From Isochrysis galbana (lineage: Eukaryota > Haptophyta > Isochrysidales > Isochrysidaceae): a stretch of DNA of 64,000 nucleotides. Shown piece by piece: positions 18,352 to 28,483 of this stretch. Every line of letters starts with the position of its first letter. The stretch's first letter is position 1. The stretch is taken from assembly GCA_018136815.1 (NCBI GenBank), contig CM030936.1:6906382-6970381 (forward strand). The letters run 5' to 3'. Under the pieces are notes generated by a model. The model did not search any database, was not told the origin of the DNA, and saw only the letters and a program-made list of their open reading frames with translations. The position numbers and the translations under genes were made by a program.

Positions 18352-21224
18352 TTAACCCGGACCATCGAGCGAAGAAGCTTATGAATGTGCTCGTCCGATC
18401 CGCACTCTCCGCAGCCAGCCTCACACAGAAAGCGGATATATGGCTGACAGATGACGGGGTTGTGAGCACCGTCTCCCGTGCCATATTTCCAGGCTTCGCT
18501 GGATGGAGTGCCAGGAGGAGCTTGAGGTCGGAAAGCGCAGAAGGCACAGCCGTTTTCGTTCGTCCATTCGGTGATTCCCCTATTGATATCGTCCGTCCGT
18601 GGAGTTTCCATTGAATTATCGGCCGGTCGGCACTTCGCTAGCGCCGCCGAGACCCTTGGGTGCTTGGCATAGCCTGCTACGGCCCAGAAGCGGGCTCGGG
18701 CCCGATTCCAAAGCTCGGGCGTCCACCGGGATACGCCCAAATCGGGCGGTAGCCCTTGGCCGTTCGCCGGCGGATCGCAGCGACGGCTGGGCGGCCGAGA
18801 CGAGCCTCCCTTTCGACCCGGTGGATCGGTCAGTATAGCCGGCAACGGCGAGTTGGAGTGGTAACTTGCCGGCGGTGCAGCAGCCCGATAATCAGGCTTC
18901 GAAGCAGGCGAGTGTCCCTGTCCGCGAAGAGCTTCCGCCACGGTGGCTTGGACGGCTGCCTGCACGGCGGCGACCATGTCCGTGGTCGAAGCGGTCTTCT
19001 GGGACGAGGAAGTCTCGTTCTTTGCCTCGCCTGAGGCTTTAGTGCGTACGCTAGCCACGGTTTGCTTCGTCGAGGGCCGGGATTGATGACGCTTCACCCG
19101 GGCCTGCTCGTAAGGGCTGAGGTACCGTTGGCAGAGGTTGACGCACGAGAGCGCCGACCGCCCTAGCTCGTGGTTCTCTACGCGGAAACGAGTCTCCGCG
19201 AGCACCTCCGCAAATTTAATAGCATTATCGACGCCGCGCTGAGGATCAACCTTATCGTTCCGGATGATTTCTTCGAACCTCTGGTTGATCTCATGGGCCA
19301 TGTTTGGATGATCCCACACGTTGGTGGAGTCAACCGCGGAATCGCCAAGCTTGCGGATGTAGGCGCGAACCAAATTCTTGCTGAGCTCACATAGATCAGC
19401 GCCGGCCTCGCGCTCCCTCATGCGGTCCCACTCCATCGACGCCGAGTCTTTCGCGAAACCATCGGCCCCGTTTGCGAAGGTCCCGTCGCATTTGCGAAGA
19501 AGGACGTCAGCAGCGAGGACAGGATTGAGAGCGAGGGCGCGGTCCTCCACTAGATCGAGGAGGAAGGCGAAGATGCGGGAATTGCCGCTGGAATTGGCTC
19601 CGGCTGCCGCGAGGAGGGAGGTAAATATTTCGCGATGATCGCAGCCGAGCGCTAGTGCCCGCTCCAACGGCTTGATGAGAGTTAGCCGAAATTCATTCCA
19701 GGCTGTCGCCGCGGTTTGAACGTTATCGGAGGCGAGGGCCTTTGGGAAGCGGAGCTCCGAAAGCTCTTTGCCCATCCTGACCTGATGGTGAAGGGTTTGC
19801 TCGGCTGAGAAGCGGCTACGCACCCATTTGAGCAAGTGGTCCTCCTCCATGAAAATTCGGCAATGCCAAACGTTGCCCGCCAGGGAGAGGTTGCTCTTCA
19901 AAATGGTGTGGATGAGCTCATGCTCGTCGGAGTCGCGGTAAAGGGCGGCCAGATCGCGTGAGGGCAGGGCGAGGAGATTTTTCCACTCGCTTACAACTGC
20001 CTCTCGCTCATCCATCCCCACCGCAAGGCAGGGGTCGCGAGGGTGGCGGAACGGCACCATCGGGGTCGGGCCCCGGTAAAGGCTCTGATCCTGGCGGCGG
20101 GGTTCCGATTTGGAGGTCGGGTACGCCGACCGTGGAACCCTAGAAGCCGGAGAGGCGTGGCCCTTTGGGTCTAGAGCAGGAGGCTCGCCCATGGGTGGTT
20201 CCCTCTGAACCGGCCTAGCAGAATCCGCAGCCGCCTCGGTCCGATCCATGGACGGACTTGAAGCGGGCTCTTGGCGGGCTTGGAGTAGCTGAGTCAGGGC
20301 TTTGAACCCTGCTTCAACTTGATCCCGGAGAAGCCCCTCCCTCGCCTCTGCCGCGGCAAGGGATGACTGCAGGCGCTCCACAGCCCCTTTTAGGGTGTTG
20401 GTCTGCGCTTGAAGCCTTGCCATTTCCGCATCCTGACGCGCCGCGGCCGTCTCGATCGGGGTGATCTCTTGATCAAGGACCCCTTTTGATGACGGCGGGG
20501 CATAGTCCCGGTAGGCGGGGCTTCGGAAGCTGATCCCCTCCCCTTCACCGACCTCAGACTCATCATCTCGAAGGTGAGGAGGTGGGTCAAACTGAATCAG
20601 AGGGAGGGGGCCTTCCTCCACCTCATTGGCCAGCTCAGCGGCACTGAAGTTGGCCTCATGTGGGAGAGGGTCATGCTCCACCATGGCCCACTGTAATTGC
20701 ACCCGGTGGGTGCCGAAGGCAGCGGACGGAGGCTCGCCATCCGACACGAGCTGGTCGGAGCCAATCATGGGGATAGCAGCCGGAGTGATGGGTGGCATTG
20801 GCGCAGCCTCAGTGGTCGTGGGATCACTCGGGAACCCCTCGGGAACAGAAGCTGCAGCGGGCAGAGAAGGTTCCCTGAGGGGTTCCTCCTCTGCGGCCGA
20901 GGACGTGAGCTTTGATTTCGTGCTTGTCGAGTCGAGCGCTACCGGAGGGCTCTGAGCCACTCCGTCGCGAGCGGCACCGGCGGCTAGCGCGGCGCTTTGC
21001 CCCTCCTCCCCACCGGGAGTCGGGTGAATGAAATTCTGGACTGGGTCGGGCAACCCCATTCGGGTGTATGGACAGGGAACGAACGGCGAACGAAGGACTG
21101 TGGGGCGGCGAGGCGCTCCTAGCGGCCCTAGTGTGTTGGGTTTTAAGAGATTGTTAGACCTACAAAGAACTCTTCCCTCAGGGAGGGAGCCTAGGCTGCT
21201 TGAGTGCAGCGACGCAGCGAACAA
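18342..21224 (-). CDS. Gypsy gag
   Basis: An intact frame of 960 residues. The first ATG in frame gives MFAASLHSSS; the better start may be the ATG at 21060 (MGLPDPVQNFIHPTPGG), since the copy at 47.7 kb keeps both. Contents in order: Pro/Ser-rich N-terminus; a coiled coil (AEMARLQAQTNTLKGAVERL and following) near residues 260-320; a largely helical capsid-like part (about 400-700); a Lys/Ser-rich linker; and a C-terminal cluster CAFC...H...C....C..C......H resembling a zinc-binding nucleocapsid, though not a CCHC knuckle. Gag would form the particle and package RNA. It ends at TAG 18344-18342, overlapping the pol frame by 10 bases. Confidence 0.8.
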   Translation of the reverse strand: MFAASLHSSSLGSLPEGRVLCRSNNLLKPNTLGPLGAPRRPTVLRSPFVPCPYTRMGLPDPVQNFIHPTPGGEEGQSAALAAGAARDGVAQSPPVALDSTSTKSKLTSSAAEEEPLREPSLPAAASVPEGFPSDPTTTEAAPMPPITPAAIPMIGSDQLVSDGEPPSAAFGTHRVQLQWAMVEHDPLPHEANFSAAELANEVEEGPLPLIQFDPPPHLRDDESEVGEGEGISFRSPAYRDYAPPSSKGVLDQEITPIETAAARQDAEMARLQAQTNTLKGAVERLQSSLAAAEAREGLLRDQVEAGFKALTQLLQARQEPASSPSMDRTEAAADSARPVQREPPMGEPPALDPKGHASPASRVPRSAYPTSKSEPRRQDQSLYRGPTPMVPFRHPRDPCLAVGMDEREAVVSEWKNLLALPSRDLAALYRDSDEHELIHTILKSNLSLAGNVWHCRIFMEEDHLLKWVRSRFSAEQTLHHQVRMGKELSELRFPKALASDNVQTAATAWNEFRLTLIKPLERALALGCDHREIFTSLLAAAGANSSGNSRIFAFLLDLVEDRALALNPVLAADVLLRKCDGTFANGADGFAKDSASMEWDRMREREAGADLCELSKNLVRAYIRKLGDSAVDSTNVWDHPNMAHEINQRFEEIIRNDKVDPQRGVDNAIKFAEVLAETRFRVENHELGRSALSCVNLCQRYLSPYEQARVKRHQSRPSTKQTVASVRTKASGEAKNETSSSQKTASTTDMVAAVQAAVQATVAEALRGQGHSPASKPDYRAAAPPASYHSNSPLPAILTDPPGRKGGSSRPPSRRCDPPANGQGLPPDLGVSRWTPELWNRARARFWAVAGYAKHPRVSAALAKCRPADNSMETPRTDDINRGITEWTNENGCAFCAFRPQAPPGTPSSEAWKYGTGDGAHNPVICQPYIRFLCEAGCGECGSDEHIHKLLRSMVRVKPQ

Positions 21225-22255
21225 CGACGGACAAAGAGCCTGAGAACAACAGGTTACACCGACTCACGAACACACCGGAATCATTCACCCAAACAAAGCA
21301 AATTATCAAGCAACCGCGACCCCAAATCACCGATAACTCAAACACGTCGCGAGAGACGGAGAGAGAGAGCGAGAGAGAGAGAGAGACTCCGCAGCGACGG
21401 CCGGAGCGTGTCTCCGTTGTAACTTCCCCACGTAGCGGAGAGTCCGAAGGGGAGCGTCATGTCGCGCGACCACGGCGATCACTTTGGATACAGATCGCAA
21501 CGAGATGTCTTCACGACCGAATAAATCTTGCCGTTGAGCGTGAACCTTCTAGACGCTTCTAACGAACAACCCTGAGTAGCAACCAAGGGGAAGAAACACC
21601 AAAGGGGCCAAGGCTTGCATGTAGCTTGCATCAAGGGGAAAGATTCCCTCACCTAGGAAGCGAACCTACACCGGTCTCCAAGGGGAGATGGCAAATTAAA
21701 CCTCAAATCTCGAGCGGCTAGAGCAACCGACTCGCTCGCCAAAACCTTGACCGAGAAGAAAGAAGCAAGGACCTACAAGCCAAGGGTAGCGGACCTAGGG
21801 AATGTGAGAGGAAATTTCCGAACGCCAAGACGAACGCCAAACGCCGAACGCGGGGATTCAACGAAACCCTAACCAGGCCAAGCAGAACCTACGAAGAACA
21901 GGCCTGGACAACAACGAAAGTCAGCAGGTCCCAAGAAAGAACCGGAACCCAACAAGAAACAACAAGCCTTGCAAGAAGCTAAACAAGCCTTCACAAGGTA
22001 ACTCGAGAGCCTGAGACAAGCGCGCAGCGAGCAACAGGCGACCTGGCTCCTTTAGGTAAAGATTACCCGAAAGGAGGAAACCTGGAATCTAGACCTGACA
22101 AACAGGCTAGAAGGAACGAAACGAGAACTCGAATTCTAGATCGCTAGGGACGAACCCTACCAACCTAGATGTACCTGAGCTTCGCCGTGTGGCCGCACGA
22201 CGAAGGACCTGGAAACAAGAGCCTGGAAATCGCATCATCTAGGATGAATGCGACA
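21225..22255 (-). mobile_element. 5' LTR and leader of the Gypsy-like element
   Basis: The region upstream of gag matches 46664-47700 (reverse) along its whole length and 3650-4481 in part. All three begin TGTCGCATTC, fitting the TG that starts an LTR. A (GA)n tract lies in the leader near 21355-21390. I could not fix the LTR/leader border, because no second LTR of the same copy is in the window and no primer-binding site is clear. Confidence 0.7.
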
Positions 22256-23251
22256 CCGTTTCCCTTCACTCCCCCTACACCTGCCTTGCGGCTCGTCCCC
22301 TCGTGCTCTACCTAGGGGCTGGGTGTCGTGGGTCTCCAGTGGCAGACGGTGTGTGCCGATTCGCGATGGCCTGTTTCGCGCCTTCCTCCTATGCCATCGG
22401 GCTACCGGCTATTGTGTGTTTGCTCCTTGTGCTGGGTGTCAGGCAGCTGTGGTCAGTGTGTCTAGGGCCTACTTTAGGATGGTGGGCGGCTCGCGGCGCG
22501 GGGTCGCTTGGTTAGGCTAGTCGCTCTGCTATGTTGAGGGCTTCCGCTACCAGAGACAGATTCGTGCTCATGACTAGGGCGCCTTTGTTGTTAGTTAAGA
22601 AGACAGGGGCGCTGAGGTCGTGTGGAGATTTGATTTTCGGCTTCCTTCCCAGGGAGGCCTTGCGCGTGCGTGCGGTTAAGAAGTTGTCCGGAGGTTCCCG
22701 ACCTCTGACGAGGGCCGTGAACCTGTTTAGGACTCTTTCGATAACCGGTACGTGGTGGAAGGTGTGATTTTCGAATTCTCTTTGTAGAAGTCGCTTATGA
22801 TGTATCTCCATGCTATTAGGTAGAGGGCTTTAAGGCTATCCGGCGTCGGGGAATTCGGGTATGCGAACAGTCTGTCTTTGATTTTTTGAGTCGTCGATCT
22901 GTCTTTCGCCGGGGTGTACCCCGCTACGGCTTCTATGGTTTGAAATATCGGAAGCGTGGACGGGCATCTAGCTAGGTGCGTCGAGTTTTCTCTGTGTTTC
23001 CCGCAGAGTCTACATCTTGTGGTGGTCGCCGCTGCGAACCGGTTTCGCGTACCCAGCCTCCTATGGGTAACGTGCTTGAAGTGCAGGTGTTTGTCTGTGT
23101 GTTTTAGTAGGGGGTGGGTATAGAGTTTCGCCACGTGCTTCCATTCATCGTGCGTTAGGTCTAGCTTGCGGGCCCACGCCGCGGCAATTAACAATGAACA
23201 CACAACCGATGTGGACATCATGATCATGCCACTGCCATCCATGCATCTCAT
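22256..23251 (-). pseudogene. LINE ORF2 C-terminus with 3' UTR
   Basis: The minus-strand frame from 23251 holds HLHFKHVTHRRLGTRNRF, then CRLCGKHRENSTHLARC, a CCHC-like finger typical of non-LTR ORF2 C-termini, then LKALYLIAWRYIISDFYKEN. After a shift, 22811-22512 gives EFENHTFHHVPVIERVLNRF and ends SLVAEALNIAERLA and stop. The same end is found at 33188-33849 (plus strand). The 3' UTR (22280-22510) matches the reverse of 33905-34105. The Gypsy-like element interrupts the UTR at 22255. Confidence 0.85.
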
Positions 23252-24163
23252 GTCTTACAATGGATGCGTCACAATAACAACATCAAGTCCTATCTTGAAC
23301 AACTTTGTGAGTGATCGCGAGACCTTCTACAAGAACCTGCACGGAGTAGCATCATCAACACCATGTTCCCCACATGTCAATGTCAGCGAGCACACCGCAC
23401 CACCACCACGCCTTCCACCTTAGCCATGTAGCACGATGCACCATGCAGATGACGGTCTCATATTGTGCCCAACAGAACGAGCGCGCTGAACGCGCAGGAG
23501 GGCGGGGAGAGGAGGACAACGCCCCCGTCGTGTTCGTGAAAACCTCGATAAAAGCCAACTGGAAGGTGGACGGCGGCAACCGGTACCCCGCACAAGCTAC
23601 GGAGATCGAGTGAGCTGATAGCACACGAGCAGCTCTCTCAACGCACCAAGTCCAAACCTAGCCTCCTCAGAGCAGCAGTCCCGCTGCGCTTGTGAGGGGT
23701 CGAGGTCGCTACATGCAGCCGCATGAGAGTATTGGCAAGAGGTTTCAAGAAGGCAATCTTTAAGCGAGACGGCCGCCCCTCTTTGTATCTGGAGATAATG
23801 ACGGCTCTTACACGCCGTTCGATGCACAGGCCCATTAGATGCGTCTGCGCAACCTAAAAAGAACATCAACGGCATGCATACCCACACTAGCGATGATGGA
23901 GTTTATGCCCCCGCGTCTGATTCTGCACATCCGCGGTAGAGCCGACACGCTCGGACGGATTTCGTGGACATCAACGTGCTCCGGCTACGAGCAGCACGAA
24001 GGCGGGCTCGAGACAAGCGCCACGTCGTGGCTGTGCTTGTCAATGGTGCTCTCTCGTGTTTTGCTTGACCACATACAGACATGAAGTTGAGCATGCTCTC
24101 CACAATGACACGAAGTGCTGGGTGACCCTGCTGCAGCCTCCCTGTAGACAGACGATGAAGCCC
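23252..24163. other. spacer, no gene recognised
   Basis: Several short minus-strand frames, for example 23835-23638, have protein-like composition, but I cannot link them into a gene. They may be 3' exons or UTR of the membrane-protein gene at 24164-25227. Confidence 0.35.
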
Positions 24164-25227
24164 TCACTTGTTGGACGTCTCCGCATCCATCGCCGCAAGG
24201 TTACTGCTAGAGCCCGGAGGCGTGGCGATTGTCTTCTCGTAGAGAGCACGTGACGCTGCGGCCGCCTTCAAAAGCTCCTCTTGCGTCTTGATTGGGCCAC
24301 TTGGAAATGGGGAGCCATCGGATTTACGCAAGATCTCGCCTGCACAACAGTGGAGGACGAGCGTGTCTTGTACACAGGCGTGGGAATCCGGGCGATGCCG
24401 ACACTCCGCGCAGCACGGTGCAGGTCAAGCTGGCTGGTGGCAGGGGGAAGCAATTCTTGTGCAGCAACACCCACAGCATAGTGCTCTGGGATGACACCAT
24501 GAGGCTGAGCGCATACCATTTGGCTTCTGTGGCGTGGTGACGAAAGAGTCCCCTTTCTGTGTAGAGGCTGACTTCATCACCTCAGCTTTGTCGGGCGCAC
24601 GGTATCCCGTACCGAGCTTGGCCGCCGAGCGACCGAGTTGCGCGTTGCGGAGCTGCTTCAGGCGTGAGTAGACCAGCCAGAGGACAAACCCCATCGCAAG
24701 CAATGCGGCGACATTGCGGAGCACAGAGCGGATTAACTCACCCTTTATCTCCTCGCGTTCTATCGCCTCCTGCACATGGGTGAGGCAGGCGTGTCAGTGG
24801 AGGCGCATGGCGCATGGTGTCTCGGAGTAGCATGGCTGCGGGTGATCACGAGTGCCGCGTGAGGCGAAAGACAGGGAGACAATGCCAGAGAGAGGGAGGA
24901 GGAGAGGGAAAGAGAAAGGAGGCGGATGGGTCAGGGACGGGAGACGGGAGACGGAGGCGGCGGAAGGAGGGAGGGGGAGGAGGGAGAGGGAGGGGGAGGA
25001 GGGAGAGGGAGAGGGAGAGAGAGAGGGAGAGAGATCTGACTCACCCACTCACTCTCCGAGGCGGCGTGCTGCTGCATCTGGCGCTCGTATTCTCGCAGCT
25101 CCCTGTCGTCGTGCGTGGGCGAGTCGGTTGGCGCGGCGCACCCTTCTTCGTCCGCCACCACGCTGGCTAGCGAGAGCACCGTCCAGAGCGCCGCCTCTCG
25201 CAAGCTCACGCCGCCGCGACGCGCCAT
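24164..25227 (-). CDS. small single-pass membrane protein, four exons, unknown function
   Basis: Exon 1 is 25227-25045: MARRGGVSLREAALWTVLSL and on, a likely signal peptide, ending before GTGAGT. Exon 2 is 24769-24517 after an AG, with a helical lead-in (EAIEREEIKGELIRSVLRN), one transmembrane helix (VAALLAMGFVLWLVYSRL, about residues 80-97) and a basic stop-transfer. It ends before GTATGC. Exon 3 starts near 24458 (ELLPPATSQLDL). Exon 4 reads EILRKSDGSPFPSGPIKTQE to NLAAMDAETSNK and stop at 24164. Phases agree for exons 1-3; the last intron (about 65 bases) is my best guess. Intron 1 is a GA-rich simple repeat. About 225 residues; topology suggests type I with a cytosolic tail. Family not recognised. 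Confidence 0.6.
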
Positions 25228-25692
25228 CTCGAGCGACTCTCCTTTCGCTTCTCTCCGTCTCTCCTACACATATTCTCTCTCTCTGTCTGGAGTTTTGTAG
25301 TAGAAGGGGCTCATAGTCCCAATGTGCCTTGGTGTACGCTTAATTAGGTGTCCTCCGATCTCGTCCCCCTCCTTGCGTCGCTAAGACCATGCTACATCTA
25401 GCCCTCGTCTCGCTACTCGGTATGGGCCTGCCCACGGCTGTCCCACGCGCTCTATTCGAACATGGTACCCCCGCGAGTCGATCCGAACGCTCGCATCGCT
25501 CATCGCTCGATCTCGACCGCCTAGCTGGGAAACACAGCCGGGGCTTCTCCAAACACAGGAAACACAGTCTGTGTTTGGGTTTCGTAGAAACACAGCCAAA
25601 CACAGTCCCAAACACAGCGGGACAGCGGGGGGTCTCTACCTCTATAACTCACAAATATCTCTTCTAAGTATAGTATAGTGCTTTGTATAATA
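25228..25692. other. spacer with aaacacag repeats
   Basis: No gene is seen. From about 25540 to 25618 the unit 'aaacacag' or a near variant occurs at least seven times, irregularly spaced. The region lies upstream of the membrane-protein gene and could include its promoter. Confidence 0.6.
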
Positions 25693-26313
25693 TACTACCT
25701 CCGTTCCAAAACTGAGATGTGAGAGAGCCTTTGGGAAGCGAGGGCGGCGCCTAGAGAAGAGGAGGCACTAGATGGAAGGCCGGGGTGTGGGGAGGGTACA
25801 TGCTGGCTTAACAAGGTGCTTTCGTTGAGGATGTTAACGAAAATCTAAAGCGCCCCACAACGTGTCAAAAACGGGCACTCTATTTACTGTCAGAAGCAAC
25901 GTCACGACGATGCGGCAAGGCGCAAGGCGTGATGGTTTCCACCGGGAGGACTGTTGGTGGTTGAGCTCCTCTTCTTGCGCCCCTTGCCTTGCCACTCATA
26001 CTCGCCCCCAGTGCGAGCGCCGCGCTGCGGCGGCTCCACCACCTTCAGCCGCGCCATGCGGCCGCGAATGCCACGGGCCAAGAGCTTTCGCGCCAATCGT
26101 TCGCGTCAGCCGATTTGCAAACCCAGTCCACATTGAAAAAATGCCTATTTCAATCGTGTTTCGAGTGCTGAGCCCCCCCCTCCTCACCCCATTAAGCCAG
26201 CATGTACCGGCAACCCCCCCATTGAAGTTGCGGTTTATTTATTTCAAGTTTTGGGGAGCTGGAGCTGTGAAAAGAAAACTGAAAATTTTTTCAGTTTTGG
26301 AACGGAGGTAGTA
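25693..26313. mobile_element. Stowaway/mariner-like MITE (617 bp)
   Basis: Perfect 21-bp terminal inverted repeats, 25695-25715 and 26291-26311, begin ctacctccgttccaaaac and are flanked by TA on both sides (25693-25694 and 26312-26313). TA target sites and a CTCCCTCCGTTCC-like terminus are the marks of plant Stowaway and related Tc1/mariner MITEs. A subterminal inverted pair also survives: ggtacatgctggcttaa near 25796 and its complement near 26192. No transposase is recognisable inside, so the copy is non-autonomous. Confidence 0.88.
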
Positions 26314-26777
26314 TAATATATGCCCCGCGCCCCGCGCCCCGCGCGCGGCTCCGCTGCTCCGCTCCCTTGTGACCGTGCGCGACACCCCCCTCCCTCTCCC
26401 TCTCTCCTCCCTCATCCCCATGTTCAACCCCAACGTCGACCGTGCCTTGCGCGCGCGCGCGTGCAACGACGGGGCAGGCGAGGCAGACCGTGCCGACACC
26501 CCGCGGCAGGAGAGGGCACCCACGGCCGCTGCGCCCCTGCAGTGGGCCGTGCTCCTCAATGGAGCGCGAGGCGCCCAGCAGCCGGCCGTTCTGCAAGATG
26601 ACGACGAGGCATGTGAAGAGGCCCTGCCCGCCGCGCGTGGCAGGCCGGGAAGCATGACCCCCTTTGGCGTGCTCCCCGCCCGCGCCACCGGCCTGAGTCA
26701 GCCTGTCCTTCAGGGAGTGCGCAAGCGCTCCATTGGCGCGAGGCGCACCGAAGCAGTCTGGAGTCTGGGCGTGCGTC

Positions 26778-27180
26778 ATGCGTCATCATCCTCGGCGAGG
26801 AAGACGCCCCAACCACCCGCTGTGGCGGTGCATTGGTTGTGGTGTGCAGCGGCGCGGCAGTGCTACGAGGGTTGTTGACCACGTGCTTGGTCGCAACAAC
26901 TCTGCACAATGCCCTTCCGATGACTCATCTTTCCTAACCCTCGTTGAGAAGGTGCGCACAAGTGAGAGCGAGAAAGATGCGAAGAAGCGGCAGAAGGCGG
27001 CAGCGAGGGAAGTAGATGTGGCGGCAGCGGCGCCGCTCGTAGCCCCTCGAGGGTTGGTGGCTCGCCCGCGACCTCGCCCGCCGATCCCGCCGTCCTTGGG
27101 AATTCTGACCTTCTCTGGCAGTCTCTGCCTCTGCCAGGACAGCCTCGAGCTTGTGGGACGTTCTATGCTTCTTCTTATCT
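26778..27180 (+). pseudogene. BED-type zinc finger fragment, probable hAT-like transposase N-terminus
   Basis: The plus-strand frame from ATG 26778 reads HPLWRCIGCGVQRRGSATRV then VDHVLGRNNSAQCPSDD. The spacing C-x2-C-x13-H-x9-C, with an initial Trp and a final CP, is that of BED fingers in plant and protist hAT transposases and their domesticated relatives. A charged helix (KVRTSESEKDAKKRQKAAAR) follows, then low-complexity sequence. At 27187 the frame is cut by the T-rich 3' end of a LINE. The finger would bind DNA. No catalytic core is present, so this is a remnant or the first exon of a domesticated gene. Confidence 0.55.
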
Positions 27181-27186
27181 TGTCTA

Positions 27187-27775
27187 AAAAAAATCTGAAG
27201 ATTCTGGGCTACACACCTACTAAACTAGGGTACTTCCCCATCCCTGCTGCCACCGCCCTTAACTTCCCTTTCCTCCACCTCCTCCCCTTCTCCCCTTCAT
27301 TCCTTTGTCTTCGGTATCCGGGGTTCGGCTCGGGTGCGCTACCGCGAGCCTGGTTCAGAGCGCGGGTTCCGGACAGGCCTGCTGTTGGTCAATTGTCGTT
27401 GTGTGTCTGTCGGGTCGCGCGGTTGTAGGTGCCTATCCTTCTGTGGGTTAGGTGCTTGAAGTGGAGGTGTGTATCTCTCGCCGTCATCATCGGGGATGTG
27501 TATATTGTGGCTAAGTGTTCCCACGTGTTGTCGGGTGTCGGTAGTCGCTGTTTCCAATTCTCGGGTCCCGTTAGGCGTCTACGATTTACGTCTGTCTTCT
27601 GCATTGCTCGTGTTAGTTGTTCCACTCCCGTTTTGTCTAACGGGGTATCTCCGTCCAGAGTATACTCGTCCGCTAGGGGGTATTCCAGTCTCTTGTTTGA
27701 TTTGAAGCCATCCCCCCATTTTGCCGGTGGGGAGGGGCGAGCGCGACGACGGAGCGGACATGGCTGGGCGGATCG
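27187..27775 (-). mobile_element. 5'-truncated LINE, 3' end
   Basis: The sense 3' end is at 27187 (complement of aaaaaaaatctgaagatt). The 3' UTR up to 27370 matches 8240-8420. Upstream are decayed frames with HLHFKHLTHRRIGTYNRATR and LEYPLADEYTLDGDTPLDKT, as in the LINE at 8232-11062. Same family, different copy. Confidence 0.85.
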
Positions 27776-28383
27776 GATTGGATAGGCTGAGGCTGGGGGA
27801 TTGGTGGGGTTTGGTATTGAGGTAGTGTTGAGAACGAGGGACGAGAACGGGAACGGGAACGAGAACGAGAGCGACGAACGAAGAACGACAGACGACAGAC
27901 GGTTAGGGGCCGATGGACCGACGAGATGACACTACACTCACGTCAACACTCTCCACACTAACGTATCCCTATCACGGAACGCAAAGGAACCCGCTGACAG
28001 ACCGAACAAGGAAGAGAATGCCGACAAGAGAGCGACGGGGCGACGGACGATCCGACGGGGCGACAGTTACGCACAGGAATAAGGAGGGAATCTTTTGAAA
28101 ACCCTTATAAGTGATTTGATGAAGACCGAAGTAAAACAGCGCCACGGTATAATCCAACGGCCAACACCTGAGGGGGAATCAGGGTCACACATGGGGGCGG
28201 TTCCTTGCACCGGCGATACCTGATCGCGCGACTTAGCCTAAAATGCGAGGAGCACGCAAGGAGGTAAGCCAGGTGAGGGGCAAGCAGGCGACAAAGGAGG
28301 CGACAAAGGAGGCGAGGGCAACAAGGGCGAATGGACGAATGTAGGACACTGCGACGGTGACTCGTGGCTAGCCTGCAAGGAGG
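27776..28383. other. spacer up to an assembly gap
   Basis: Contains a hexamer-like run (gggaac/gagaac) near 27836-27890. No gene recognised. The part from about 28240 may hold the 3' end of the ankyrin gene, but the gap prevents joining them. Confidence 0.4.
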
Positions 28384-28483
28384 NNNNNNNNNNNNNNNNN
28401 NNNNNNNNNNNNNNNNNNNNNNNNNNNNNNNNNNNNNNNNNNNNNNNNNNNNNNNNNNNNNNNNNNNNNNNNNNNNNNNNNNN
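28384..28483. other. assembly gap, 100 N
   Basis: Exactly 100 unknown bases inside or just past the 3' part of the ankyrin-repeat gene. Confidence 1.

Larger units (their letters stand above)
12187..22255 (-). mobile_element. Ty3/Gypsy-like retrotransposon carrying a methyltransferase domain (copy 1)
   Basis: Read on the minus strand: 5' terminus TGTCGCATTC at 22255, about 1 kb of LTR/leader, gag (21224-18342), then pol with a methyltransferase-like domain, aspartic protease, reverse transcriptase (YLDD) and RNase H. The order PR-RT-RH and the RT/RH sequences are those of Ty3/Gypsy elements. Integrase and a 3' LTR are not seen; they would lie at or beyond the gap at 12087. Frame changes between the protease and RT and inside RNase H mean this copy is not intact, unless they are assembly errors. 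The 5' end lies in the 3' UTR of an older LINE. Confidence 0.85.
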
